This document shows positions 52,770 to 61,167 of a stretch of 64,000 nt of DNA, piece after piece. The notes under the pieces are model-generated. The model did no database searches and was not told the origin of the DNA. It worked only from the letters and a program-made list of their open reading frames with translations. The stretch comes from an uncultured Eubacteriales bacterium (GTDB lineage Bacteria; Bacillota; Clostridia; Oscillospirales; Acutalibacteraceae), in the NCBI GenBank assembly GCA_905198155.1, contig CAJKBQ010000010.1, positions 1 through 64,000 of the forward strand, read 5' to 3'. A program made the position numbers and the translations under genes. Each line of letters starts with the position of its first letter. Within the stretch, counting starts at the first letter, position 1.

Positions 52770-53924
52770 TCAGTGCATCAGTTCGGTGATATCCGGCGGT
52801 ATTTCAATATTGTTGGCGCTGTATTTGCTGTATTCGTTCTCTGCCGGAATGATTTCGGTAAGCGGCAGAATTTTATTATCATATGTTATCGCCGCCGAAT
52901 GGGTTATGGTTGCGATCTCGTCGTAATACGCGGTCAGCTTCTCGATCTTCTTGAGCCGGTATCTGTTTCCGCCTCCGAATTTAGGAAGATGCTCTGCCGC
53001 AGTACCGTCGCTGTTGGTGATCTTATCGGTATAATCTGCGCTGTTATCGGGAATTGCATCGTAAACCAGCTTATAAAAGGCTTTGTCGGTCACTAAGATA
53101 TTGCCGTTAAAAAGGGTGATGATTTTTTCGCCGACCGACATTGCCGAGCAGTTTGCCTCCCATATGATAACGCCGCGGTTTTTGTCGTCGAAATAAGAGG
53201 TAATTCCCGCTGTTACATCCTTGTCTTTCTTTGTGTCGTAGATATAAAGCCTGCCGTCGGCAATAACCGTATGACTGTCAAACCGTGTTATTCTGCTTCT
53301 GAAATCGGGTATCTCGGAAAGCGTTTTCCCGTCTGCGGAATACTGATAGGTATGCTCGAAGTATATCATACCGAACTCCGATTCCTTCGCAGCATACGGT
53401 CCGTTATTCGACGGCGCTTCAAGAGAAAATCGTCTGCCGTCTGAAAAAATCACATCAAGATCGGCGCCGTTGAAATCACGGGAATGCAGATATATCGGCT
53501 TTGCCGTATCCGGCAGGCTGTATATCTCCATGCAGTTTTTTCCGTTCGGCAGCGCGGCATCCGTGCTGAATTTATATAATTTACCACCCGAAAGGAAAAC
53601 GCTTGAAAGCTCACCCTTTGCGACAGCCGGATCCGTGTCGGTGAAAACGGTATCGAAGTTCAAAAGCCCTTCGCCGCCGGCAAATGTCTTGTAGTCCGAT
53701 TGGTCATACGGCATGCCGCGCTCCTTTAAGAGCAGCTGCTCAAGATTGATCGGATCCGCCTGCGTGGAAGCATTCATTGAGTTGTCCGGATCAGAGCCGT
53801 CCGTTCCCGACGGCTGTTTCGCACATCCGCACAGCGCCATACTCACAAGCAAAAAGGCCGCCAATAAATTGAAAGATAAGTGACCGCGCCGACCTCCGGT
53901 CGGGCATAGACTGTTGCACTGCAT
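52770..53924 (-). CDS. Putative lipoprotein, unknown function
   Basis: 384 aa. N-terminal signal with lipobox LCGC, then a long beta-rich domain with repeated strand-turn patterns (GGKLYKFSTD, DGRLYIYDTKKD, NGNILVTDKAFYKLV) that suggests a beta-propeller-like fold. Start ATG 53924 has AGGAGG upstream. First gene of the five-gene surface operon. Confidence 0.7.
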   Translation of the reverse strand: MQCNSLCPTGGRRGHLSFNLLAAFLLVSMALCGCAKQPSGTDGSDPDNSMNASTQADPINLEQLLLKERGMPYDQSDYKTFAGGEGLLNFDTVFTDTDPAVAKGELSSVFLSGGKLYKFSTDAALPNGKNCMEIYSLPDTAKPIYLHSRDFNGADLDVIFSDGRRFSLEAPSNNGPYAAKESEFGMIYFEHTYQYSADGKTLSEIPDFRSRITRFDSHTVIADGRLYIYDTKKDKDVTAGITSYFDDKNRGVIIWEANCSAMSVGEKIITLFNGNILVTDKAFYKLVYDAIPDNSADYTDKITNSDGTAAEHLPKFGGGNRYRLKKIEKLTAYYDEIATITHSAAITYDNKILPLTEIIPAENEYSKYSANNIEIPPDITELMH

Positions 53925-53955
53925 TGGGTACTCCTCCTAACTGTCTTTGCTTATA

Positions 53956-54029
53956 ATTATATTAGTAGAGAGCCTTTTTGTATATAAGGGAAGTCCGCCA
54001 ATCTGCGAAAAACGGGGCGGCGGACTTCC
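53956..54029 (-). promoter_or_regulatory. Promoter of the surface operon and adjoining hairpin
   Basis: Minus strand TATAAT (53956-53961) with a weak -35 TATACA (53979-53984, 17-nt spacer). Immediately upstream lies a perfect 11-bp inverted repeat GGAAGTCCGCC / GGCGGACTTCC (53989-53999, 54019-54029). Confidence 0.55.
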
Positions 54030-54080
54030 GCCAATCTAAAAAACGGCTAAATTACCGCCTTTTTTCTGAAAAAGAGTAAA

Positions 54081-54118
54081 AAATTGCCTCCCGCACAGGC
54101 GGGAGGCAATTTTGCTGT
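54081..54118 (-). terminator. Terminator of the LuxR-type regulator gene
   Basis: Perfect stem AAAATTGCCTCCCGC / GCGGGAGGCAATTTT with a 4-nt loop, just past the stop at 54122; the T run serves both strands. Confidence 0.85.
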
Positions 54119-54121
54119 CTG

Positions 54122-56056
54122 TTATATGGCGTTGTAAAGAGAAACAAGTCCGATACGGGATTTTGCACCGGTTTTTTCGTATAAGGCAGAGACATATCGC
54201 TCCAAGGTTCGTCTGGATACATACAGCCGATCGGCTATTGTTTGCAAGCCGTCATCGGTATTCACCAGCAGGGCGAATACCTCGGCTTCTCTCGGCGTCA
54301 GCGAGAACTGCTCCGACAGCTTTTGCAGCCTTTCACTGTCGCTTAATTTGTTACTGTCTTTTGCGCCCAGTCCCTCGAAAAAGTTCTTCCTCATATTCGT
54401 ATAGATGAATGCGGTAACGCTGGCGAGGACAAACAGCAGCAGCTCAATGGAAGTAACTGCAATGTTATTGCCGGAATGAAGCAGTGCGAGGGAGCCTCCC
54501 GTGATGGCTACGGCAACAAGATTATTGACGGCTCTGCCAAGCCCTGCCCACAGCTCCGGCATTTTTGTATACCGGGCGATCTCCATAAAAGATGCAGTAA
54601 AGAAAACAGCGAAAAAACCTGCGGACAGATAAAATATAATCAGTCCTACCGTAAACGGTCCGGCAAACTCAAGAACAACGAGACAGGTCGTAGACAGGAT
54701 CATGACGCAATACATAATCATGCTCATATATTTTCTGCCTGCAATGTCAAACAAAAATCCGGCGAAAAGTCCGCTGAGTGCAAGAAGAATTCTCGGCCAC
54801 TGCCCGATATTCACCGCGCCGTTTGCGTGGTATAGGGTGACCGCATTATCCAGCGTGCTGAAAATACAGGTCAGCAGCGCAACGAAAAGGATGAGGACAA
54901 CAGCGATCTTTAAACTGCCGTTTCCGCTTTCACCGGTGTCCTCATTTGTTTTTTCTTTTGAAAAAGCCGGAACAATACTGTTTTTCTCTGCCCGCATCAG
55001 CGTGACAGCCAATAACAGGATAATGGCGGAAAGAATCCCCGCTTCAAAAGTCGCTGTATGAATCAGATTGTTGTTGGCGATCTGGAGCAGAACTCCGAGC
55101 ATATAGGAAACACCAACCAGCCGTGCGAGATAGGTGTTGTCCTCCAACAAGCACAGGGATTTGTAAAACACGGCGCTTCCGAACGCACCGAGGATCATGA
55201 CGCAATACATAATCATGCTCATATATTTTCTGCCTGCAATGTCAAACAAAAATCCGGCGAAAAGTCCGCTGAGTGCAAGAAGAATTCTCGGCCACTGCCC
55301 GATATTCACCGCGCCGTTTGCGTGGTATAGGGTGACCGCATTATCCAGCGTGCTGAAAATACAGGTCAGCAGCGCAACGAAAAGGATGAGGACAACAGCG
55401 ATCTTTAAACTGCCGTTTCCGCTTTCACCGGTGTCCTCATTTGTTTTTTCTTTTGAAAAAGCCGGAACAATACTGTTTTTCTCTGCCCGCATCAGCGTGA
55501 CAGCCAATAACAGGATAATGGCGGAAAGAATCCCCGCTTCAAAAGTCGCTGTATGAATCAGATTGTTGTTGGCGATCTGGAGCAGAACTCCGAGCATATA
55601 GGAAACACCAACCAGCCGTGCGAGATAGGTGTTGTCCTCCAACAAGCACAGGGATTTGTAAAACACGGCGCTTCCGAACGCACCGAGGATCAAAAACAGC
55701 AAAAGCCCCATGCACAGTGTAAGCACATAAGAACTGTGACGGCATATCAGAAACAGGCAGACAACGGACAGAACCGCCGCACACATAGTAACCGCTGATT
55801 GCAGCCTTCCCTTGCAGACGCGGCAGAAAAGAGGATACAGAACAAAGCCGACCACACTGATACCGAGTGCATAGTTTTGAGCGGCCACCGATTGACTGCC
55901 CGAAACGGTATTGGAAATCATATTGACGAACAAAAACTCCGTCCCTAAAAAGGTAAAGGTAAACAGGCTCATCAGCAGGACGGCCTTTGTGTAGGGGATC
56001 CTGTTTTCCTTATTAAAGGCGTCGCATTGCCTGATTTTTTTCAAAATGCTGTTCAT
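54122..56056 (-). CDS. LuxR-type regulator fused to an MFS-like membrane domain, internally duplicated
   Basis: 644 aa. The N-terminal multi-helix membrane domain resembles a major-facilitator half or more; the C-terminal LuxR/FixJ helix-turn-helix reads LTPREAEVFALLVN, LQTIADRLYVSRRTLERYVS. Such fusions are one-component membrane sensors. A 165-residue block (from GAFGSAVFYKSLCLLED to MSMIMYCVMIL) occurs twice in a row without change, adding about five helices; without it the protein would be 479 aa, the expected size. ATG 56056 has GAGG upstream. An XRE gene lies 12 nt upstream in the same direction. Confidence 0.83.
   Translation of the reverse strand: MNSILKKIRQCDAFNKENRIPYTKAVLLMSLFTFTFLGTEFLFVNMISNTVSGSQSVAAQNYALGISVVGFVLYPLFCRVCKGRLQSAVTMCAAVLSVVCLFLICRHSSYVLTLCMGLLLFLILGAFGSAVFYKSLCLLEDNTYLARLVGVSYMLGVLLQIANNNLIHTATFEAGILSAIILLLAVTLMRAEKNSIVPAFSKEKTNEDTGESGNGSLKIAVVLILFVALLTCIFSTLDNAVTLYHANGAVNIGQWPRILLALSGLFAGFLFDIAGRKYMSMIMYCVMILGAFGSAVFYKSLCLLEDNTYLARLVGVSYMLGVLLQIANNNLIHTATFEAGILSAIILLLAVTLMRAEKNSIVPAFSKEKTNEDTGESGNGSLKIAVVLILFVALLTCIFSTLDNAVTLYHANGAVNIGQWPRILLALSGLFAGFLFDIAGRKYMSMIMYCVMILSTTCLVVLEFAGPFTVGLIIFYLSAGFFAVFFTASFMEIARYTKMPELWAGLGRAVNNLVAVAITGGSLALLHSGNNIAVTSIELLLFVLASVTAFIYTNMRKNFFEGLGAKDSNKLSDSERLQKLSEQFSLTPREAEVFALLVNTDDGLQTIADRLYVSRRTLERYVSALYEKTGAKSRIGLVSLYNAI
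54696..55692. repeat. 495-bp perfect tandem duplication inside the LuxR-type gene
   Basis: Two direct copies, 54696-55190 and 55191-55685, appear identical. AGGATCA occurs at both ends and at the junction (54696, 55191, 55686), as expected for duplication through a 7-bp microhomology. 495 is divisible by three, so the frame is kept. Confidence 0.92.
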
Positions 56057-56068
56057 ACTCAAATCCTC

Positions 56069-56278
56069 TTACTCATTGTCGGACACGAATTCCATCATGT
56101 CATTCGGCGTACAATTCAGTGCTTTGCAGATTTTTCCCACAGTTTCAACCGTAATGTTTTCATTCCTGGTCATTTTGGAAATGACATAGTTGCTGATGCC
56201 CGCAGCCATTTCAAGGTCTTTCTTTTTCATATCCCTGTCAATCAGCAATTTCCAGAGTTTCTTATAACTTATATCCAT
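56069..56278 (-). CDS. Small XRE-family repressor-like protein
   Basis: 69 aa, almost entirely a helix-turn-helix: KKKDLEMAAGISNYVISKMT, NENITVETVGKICKAL. It resembles YozG/Cro-type regulators common on mobile DNA. GAGG precedes the ATG. It is probably co-transcribed with the LuxR-type gene downstream. Confidence 0.78.
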   Translation of the reverse strand: MDISYKKLWKLLIDRDMKKKDLEMAAGISNYVISKMTRNENITVETVGKICKALNCTPNDMMEFVSDNE

Positions 56279-56421
56279 ACCGTCAGCCTCGATTCAAACA
56301 GGATTTGCTCCGAAAACGGGAACAGCCGACTTTGACCGTTGAAAAGATTATAGCATATTTCTTGAAAAAATACAAGGGTTTACAAAGCGATAGATTTATT
56401 TTTTGTGATTTTTCTAAACTG

Positions 56422-56721
56422 TCACCACAGCAGAAAAGGAAAGGCGAGCCGCATTTTACAGTGATCCGCCCCTGCCGGAATAGCTTTAACAGCATCGGCA
56501 ATGGTGTTTTTCTCGTGCAGCGTAAGGAGCAGATGCTGACCGAAGTCGCTTTCGCTGAACAGCTTTACGCCGATGTCCTCGTCCTCATTGTCGGTCAGCG
56601 GGATCTGTTTCAGCGGCTGCGTAATACCGATGGAACGCAGCATGTCATAAATGTCGTAAATACTGTGAGGCAGTTCGAGAACGAGCGTATTCTCTTTTTT
56701 ACGGATAATTGCGGTAATCAT
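56422..56721 (-). pseudogene. N-terminal fragment of a mobile-element protein
   Basis: The frame reads MITAIIRKKENTLVLELPHS, IYDIYDMLRSIGI, IPLTDNEDEDIGVKLFSESD, HEKNTIADAVKAI, similar to proteins of conjugative elements in gut Clostridia that I cannot name with certainty. The last about 15 residues look unrelated, so the gene is cut near 56470. Confidence 0.5.
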
Positions 56722-56737
56722 GGCGTTTCTGACACAG

Positions 56738-57220
56738 ACAAAGCTACCCGTGGGACATGCTTTCTTTGACGGCGGGCAGTTTGCTCAAATCGGGAAAGGA
56801 ACGCGCCGTATCATGACGCCGTTTCTGTACCTTGCCATCAAGAGCCTGTATTGGTCAAAGGGCAAAACCCTAAAAAAATCATGTGGTGCGATGACGATAC
56901 CATCAAGCCCTATTTCATTGCTGCAGGCAAGGCAATGCGGTACGGCAATCTGTGCCGTCAGTTATCGGACAGTCTGGAAAACAAGCCGTTTCCACCGCTG
57001 ACAGTTGAAATGCAAATGCACAGCTATTTCGAGTTTGGCAGCATAGAAGAACATCTTAAATACAGGGATGCAGTTATCAAGGCGTATCCATACGGTCATT
57101 TTCCTGTTTTTGAAGGAAACAATCACATGCAACATCAGATACGTGAACCGCAGAATTTTGCAGAAATGCTGGTTTGCATTATGAAACAGGATACCATGCC
57201 TAACCTACCCTTTAGCGGTG
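56738..57220 (+). pseudogene. Alpha/beta-hydrolase remnant with a homopolymer frameshift
   Basis: VGHAFFDGGQFAQIGKGTRR, IMTPFLYLAIKSLYW, then a one-base slip in the A7 run at about 56874-56880, and IMWCDDDTIKPYFIAAGKAM ... YPYGHFPVFEGNNHMQ ... ICEMLVCIM-like tail in the second frame. This is the C-terminal two-thirds of a small hydrolase without its nucleophile elbow. There is no start codon or ribosome binding site, and both ends are cut. Confidence 0.7.
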
Positions 57221-57414
57221 TCCTTTGGTTTTGCCTTGATGATGCACTCCTTGGTGATAAGCCCATAGTGCTGACCGCTCACCGGGTATTGGAGCAGGCA
57301 CTCGAACACACCGTTTCGTTCCTCAGTGACTTCGCAGGAAATGGTATCTGTCAGCACACCAAGCCCGAATGAGGAAAAGTCTGTTGTGTTAGGTGAATAG
57401 AGAACAGGAATCAT
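57205..57414 (-). pseudogene. 5' fragment of a prophage endopeptidase-tail protein
   Basis: Minus strand ATG 57414 after GGAAGGAGG opens MIPVLYSPNTTDFSSFGLGV, SCEVTEERNGVFECLLQYPV, the start of siphophage tail-associated (Tal/endopeptidase tail) proteins. Homology ends after about 60 residues at the hydrolase remnant, and the frame stops at 57205. The matching distal tail gene remnant lies at 58732-59390. Confidence 0.78.
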
Positions 57415-57435
57415 GAAAGCCACCTCCTTCCGGGC

Positions 57436-57470
57436 ATAAAAATGCCACCGGGGAGTTCTCCCTGGTGGTG
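57436..57470 (-). terminator. Terminator of the two-gene cassette
   Basis: Minus strand CCACCAGGGAG-AA-CTCCCCGGTGG stem followed by CATTTTTAT, just past the stop of the LOG-family gene. Confidence 0.8.
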
Positions 57471-57488
57471 TGATAAATGTGATTTACT

Positions 57489-58028
57489 TTAATCTGCTTT
57501 GGAGATAATGCGTTCAATCTGTTCAAGACTCTCCGCAAAATAGATTCCTTCCTGCCTTTCCTTTGAAGACAGGCCCATTTCTATCATGTAATTTAAGAGT
57601 GCTTTCAGATCCCGATAGAAGCCGTTCAGATTGTAAAGAATACAGGGAGCATCCAGCTGCTTCAGAGATACCTTAGACATGATTTCCGTAATCTCCTCCA
57701 ATGTTCCGGTGCCGCCGGGAAAGGCGATAAAGGCATCGCCCAGCTCAATCATTTTATTTTTGCGCTCCGACATATCCTTTGTCACAATCAACTTTGTCAG
57801 TCCATCATGCTGAAATTCGTTTTCGATAAAGAACTGCGGTTCGACACCTGTCACTTCGCCGCCTGCGCTCAAAACACTGTCGGCTATCGCTCCCATCAAG
57901 CCGGATTTTGAACCGCCGTAGACCAGTGCATTTCCGCTTGTACCGATCCATGTGCCAAGCTCCTGAACAGCCTTACGCAATGCCGGATCATTGCCTTCGT
58001 TTGCGCCGAGATAAACTGTGATATTCAT
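57489..58028 (-). CDS. LOG-family protein (putative nucleoside-5'-monophosphate phosphoribohydrolase)
   Basis: 179 aa. Rossmann fold with GGSKSGLMGAIADS and the family motif PGGTGTLEE. LOG proteins cleave the N-glycosidic bond of AMP or cytokinin nucleotides; annotation as lysine decarboxylase is a historical error. It follows the membrane protein gene by 19 nt and shares its promoter. Confidence 0.88.
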   Translation of the reverse strand: MNITVYLGANEGNDPALRKAVQELGTWIGTSGNALVYGGSKSGLMGAIADSVLSAGGEVTGVEPQFFIENEFQHDGLTKLIVTKDMSERKNKMIELGDAFIAFPGGTGTLEEITEIMSKVSLKQLDAPCILYNLNGFYRDLKALLNYMIEMGLSSKERQEGIYFAESLEQIERIISKAD

Positions 58029-58047
58029 TGTAAAATGCTCCTTTTAG

Positions 58048-58584
58048 TTATTGCTTTACTTGTTTTTCTTTATTTGTCGCAGCCAGAAATACAATGATGA
58101 TCTCTGTCAGCACAGCCATAGATATTCCCATAAAGGTTGACAGCCCACACAACGCAATATGGTCAATGCCGCCGATAAAAACAGTCGTGATTTCTGCAAA
58201 CACCATAGGTATTTTATTCAGCCAGGTGTTGCGGAGAAATTTCAGATGCACAAACAGCAGTAGGAAAGTCAGGATCAGTTCACTGACGGTCATTGCGGCG
58301 AAGGAAGGAATATGAAAAGTCTTTTCCATAAAAGAGGGAAAGAATACATAGGCGAGCGACCACACATATCCTGCCAAAAGGCTGCAAACATAATATTTAT
58401 ATTCGCCTTTCTTCGCGCCAAAAGCCATTGTTAATGAGAATCCAATGTAAATGCACCACAGAAACTCTTTGAAGAAATCGACCGTTGTAAATAAAAGCGT
58501 AATCAGGGCAAAAGCAATTCCACGCACCACAGCGGTAACAAGCGCCCTATCCTTGAACCTGTATGCAACTGATATTTGTTTCAT
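58048..58584 (-). CDS. DUF1097-like membrane protein
   Basis: 178 aa with about five hydrophobic helices and a Lys-rich end. FLWCIYIGFSLTMAFGAKKG and FIGGIDHIALCG resemble the DUF1097 family. I chose ATG 58584, with AGAGG 7 nt upstream; the ATG at 58590 lies too close to that site. First gene of the promoter-hairpin-terminator cassette with the LOG-family gene. Confidence 0.7.
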   Translation of the reverse strand: MKQISVAYRFKDRALVTAVVRGIAFALITLLFTTVDFFKEFLWCIYIGFSLTMAFGAKKGEYKYYVCSLLAGYVWSLAYVFFPSFMEKTFHIPSFAAMTVSELILTFLLLFVHLKFLRNTWLNKIPMVFAEITTVFIGGIDHIALCGLSTFMGISMAVLTEIIIVFLAATNKEKQVKQ

Positions 58585-58604
58585 TTTCATACCTCTGTAA
58601 AGCA

Positions 58605-58690
58605 AGAACGGCACTTAGACTTTTCAACCTAAGTGCCGGTAGGTACCCACCCAAGCATATATTATACTGAAAAGAGTCGAAAAAGTCAAC
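58605..58690 (-). promoter_or_regulatory. Promoter and leader hairpin of the two-gene cassette
   Basis: Minus strand TTGACT, 17-nt spacer, TATAAT (about 58661-58689), then a leader with GGGTACCTACC and the perfect hairpin CGGCACTTAG / CTAAGTGCCG around GTTGAAAAGT (about 58610-58638), ending near the ribosome binding site. It could be an attenuator or operator. Confidence 0.6.
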
Positions 58691-58731
58691 CTATAAACGG
58701 CGGAAGAGGATGATATATCTATGTGAGCCCG

Positions 58732-59390
58732 TTACAGACAACACCACCTCGGAACTATTTCAAGCCTTCGGACATTGCCGGTGCAAGCGATTAAGTTTTC
58801 GCCCGGTTTCAGCACCAGGAAGCCCTCGTCGGCGACCATATCATCTTTTAGGTCGGTGTTTTTGAAGCAGTTCATCAGTTCGCTGTCGATTTCGAGGTAT
58901 TCGTCAATGGCAGAAATCGTCCATGAATTTATACTGCCGCCGGATGAGGCATTGAGCGTGACCACGCCGCCACCCTCTGCTGTCCCGCACAGCTGTATTT
59001 ATACGTCTTGCAGTTGAAGGTCACGGTAAAGCTGCCGATCTTGTTCGGCTGCCCCTCAATGGCCAGACTGCCGGAGATAACACCGTAGCGGAAATGCTCC
59101 GCATCGTAGGAGTCGGTAAGCTTGTGGTACCTGTCCGGCTCAGCATACAGCCAGCCCTTGATGTCCCGCAGGACGGCGGCAAGGGCGGCTGCGTTCTTCC
59201 GAGCGAGGAATACCGTGTAAGTAACCTTGATGTTGGCAAAGCGGCGGTTCGGATTGATGATGTCTCCGCTCCGGCCGGGAATGGAGATGAACTCCGCATC
59301 GTATTCCGGTGCGGAGAACGGGATGTCCGCCGTGGGCGATGCGCTGTTCCGGCACCAGCTTCACCATCTCCTTGGTGAGCGGGAACATGT
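58732..59390 (-). pseudogene. Phage distal tail protein (Dit) remnant
   Basis: Minus strand FSAPEYDAEFISIPGRSGDI, INPNRRFANIKVTYTVFL, YGVISGSLAIEGQPNKIGSF, TVTFNCKTYKYS: the receptor-binding base-plate hub (Dit) of siphophages. One base is gained near 58990, and the C-terminal part (VTLNASSGGSINSWTISAID, FLVLKPGENLIACTGN) continues in another frame to 58732. The 5' end is also out of frame near 59340. Confidence 0.75.
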
Positions 59391-59398
59391 ATTTATAT

Positions 59399-59881
59399 TT
59401 ATATCATAAAGCCGTGCGGGATTTCTGCCCACACGCCATGTGCCGTCACTGCTGCGTCTCCGCCTTTCAGCGCCTCTTTCAGCGTCCGCCAGCCCAGCAC
59501 TGCGCATTTGACGCGTGCTGGCATATGCGCGATATCGCGCAGCGCGGAAGCCTCTTCCAGACTGTCGATCTCCTCCGCCGATGCTTCGCCCTGAATCATT
59601 TTCAGAAAGATTTCCCCCCGTTTCAGCGCGTCCGCTTTCTTTTTCCCGACGATCATGCCCAGCATGATATCTGCCGAAGCCTGCGAGATCGCGCAGCCGT
59701 CGCCGACGAATGCGCCGTCCGCAATCACATCGCCGTCCAGCTTCAATTTGAGAAAAATATCGGCGCCGCAGCTGGGGTTCACGCCTTCCAGCACAATGTC
59801 GGCGTCCGGCAGATCGTGCTTGAACTCCGGATGCAGGTTGTGCTCGGTCAGAATTTCATTGTAAAAGCTTCTATTCTCCAT
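59399..59881 (-). CDS. sufU: SufU-type Fe-S cluster assembly protein
   Basis: 160 aa. The zinc/active-site ligands of SufU are present: C38 and D41 (NPSCGAD), C63 (GDGCAIS) and C126 (RVKCAVLGW). In Gram-positive bacteria SufU accepts sulfur from SufS and passes it to SufBCD. The gene overlaps the end of sufS by 11 bp, but sufC, sufB and sufD are not in the window. Confidence 0.9.
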   Translation of the reverse strand: MENRSFYNEILTEHNLHPEFKHDLPDADIVLEGVNPSCGADIFLKLKLDGDVIADGAFVGDGCAISQASADIMLGMIVGKKKADALKRGEIFLKMIQGEASAEEIDSLEEASALRDIAHMPARVKCAVLGWRTLKEALKGGDAAVTAHGVWAEIPHGFMI

Positions 59882-60929
59882 AGCCCATTCGCTCCCTTAG
59901 TGTGGAAATGCTGTGAATCATCCGATCGACATCGGCTTCCGCGTTGTAAAACGCCAGACTTGCCCGCGCGGTGGATGGATGCCGCAGATAGGCCAGCAGC
60001 GGCTGCGCGCAGTGATGCCCTGCCCGGATGGCAACACCGTCGCTGGCAAGGATTTCGCTGATATCGTGCGGGTGCACGCCGTCCAGTGTAAAGGTGATGA
60101 TGCCGCAGTGCTGCTCCGGATCGTCCGAACCCAGGAGGTGAACGTGGGGAATCTGCCCCATGCCGTCCATCGCGCGGCAGGTCAAAGCGATTTCTCGCCG
60201 GTGCATTTCCGCGAACCCGATGCGGTTGATGTAGTCAATCGCCGCATGAAGCCCCACGGCGTCCGCCGCATTGACTGTGCCGGCTTCAAACTTGTGCGGC
60301 AGTTCTGCAAAGACTGCGCCCTCGTGGGTCACGGATTCGATCATCTCGCCGCCGGTGAGGAACGGCGGCATATCGTTCAACAGCGCCTCGCGGCCATACA
60401 GGACGCCAATCCCCATGGGGCCGTAGACTTTGTGGCCGGAAAACGCAAAGAAGTCTGCGTCCAGCGCCTGCACGTCCACCGGGATATGGGGCGTACTCTG
60501 CGCACCGTCCACGACCATCTCTGCGCCGACCCGGTGTGCCAGCGCCGCGATCTCACGGATGGGATTCACCCGGCCCAAAACGTTTGAAACGTGCGTGCAG
60601 GCCACAATTTTCGTCTTATCGGTAATCAGGGACGCCACCTTGTTGAGATCGAGGCGGCCATCCATCCCGCATTCTATGAACTTGAGGGTCGCTCCGGTTC
60701 GGCGGCAGACCATCTGCCAGGGCAGCAGATTGCTGTAGTGCTCCATGATGGACACCAGCACTTCGTCCCCGGCGCTCACGCGGGAAAGTCCATCGCTGTA
60801 AGCCACCAGATTCAGTCCCTCTGTGGTGTTTCGGGTGAAGATGATCTCGCGGGTGCTTTCGGCATTCAAAAAGGCCCGGACGGCCTCGCGGGCGTTTTCA
60901 TATCTGATAGGAGTTACATTTCCGAATTC
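59871..60929 (-). pseudogene. sufS: Cysteine desulfurase SufS, 5'-truncated
   Basis: PLP enzyme that takes sulfur from cysteine. The remaining about 350 codons keep the PLP Lys in AFSGHKVYGPMGIG, the catalytic Cys in RAGHHCAQPLL and the HYSNLLPW loop. About 75-85 N-terminal residues are missing: the frame is open from a TAG (60930-60932) but contains no ATG before the conserved YENAREAVRAF. Its upstream sequence, TTGACATGGTAGGAATT, looks like a promoter with an Rrf2-family-type box. Probably non-functional unless started at an internal codon. Confidence 0.75.
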
Positions 60930-61167
60930 CTACCATGTCAATAGGTTTTCTGGAAAAAATATAGCACGTTGGGTACCGTTTTTCAATAGGGGCGGGGTGA
61001 TTCAGCGGAAAATCGGATAAAGGAGCGTTTTCGGAAACCATGTAATTTCGATTTAATGCCACTGCGGAATTTACTTTTGAAGGGTTGTAGTATAATAAAA
61101 TGATTTAGTTCAGTTAACTGGTCGGTAACGCACGCAATCAATCGCCGCCGTATGGGAGAGGTGTCCA
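60930..61167. other. Intergenic region, no gene seen
   Basis: Contains TTGACA on the minus strand (60936-60941) and a possible plus-strand promoter TTGAAG...TATAAT near 61075-61098 for the hypothetical gene at 61168. No RNA gene or repeat was recognised. Confidence 0.5.

Noticed and set aside
54696..55692. Possible CRISPR or short-repeat array in the repeated DNA
   Set aside because: Only two long identical copies with no spacers; it is a simple in-frame tandem duplication.
58775..59017. Plus-strand frame over the Dit remnant
   Set aside because: The minus strand shows phage Dit sequence; the plus frame is a shadow.
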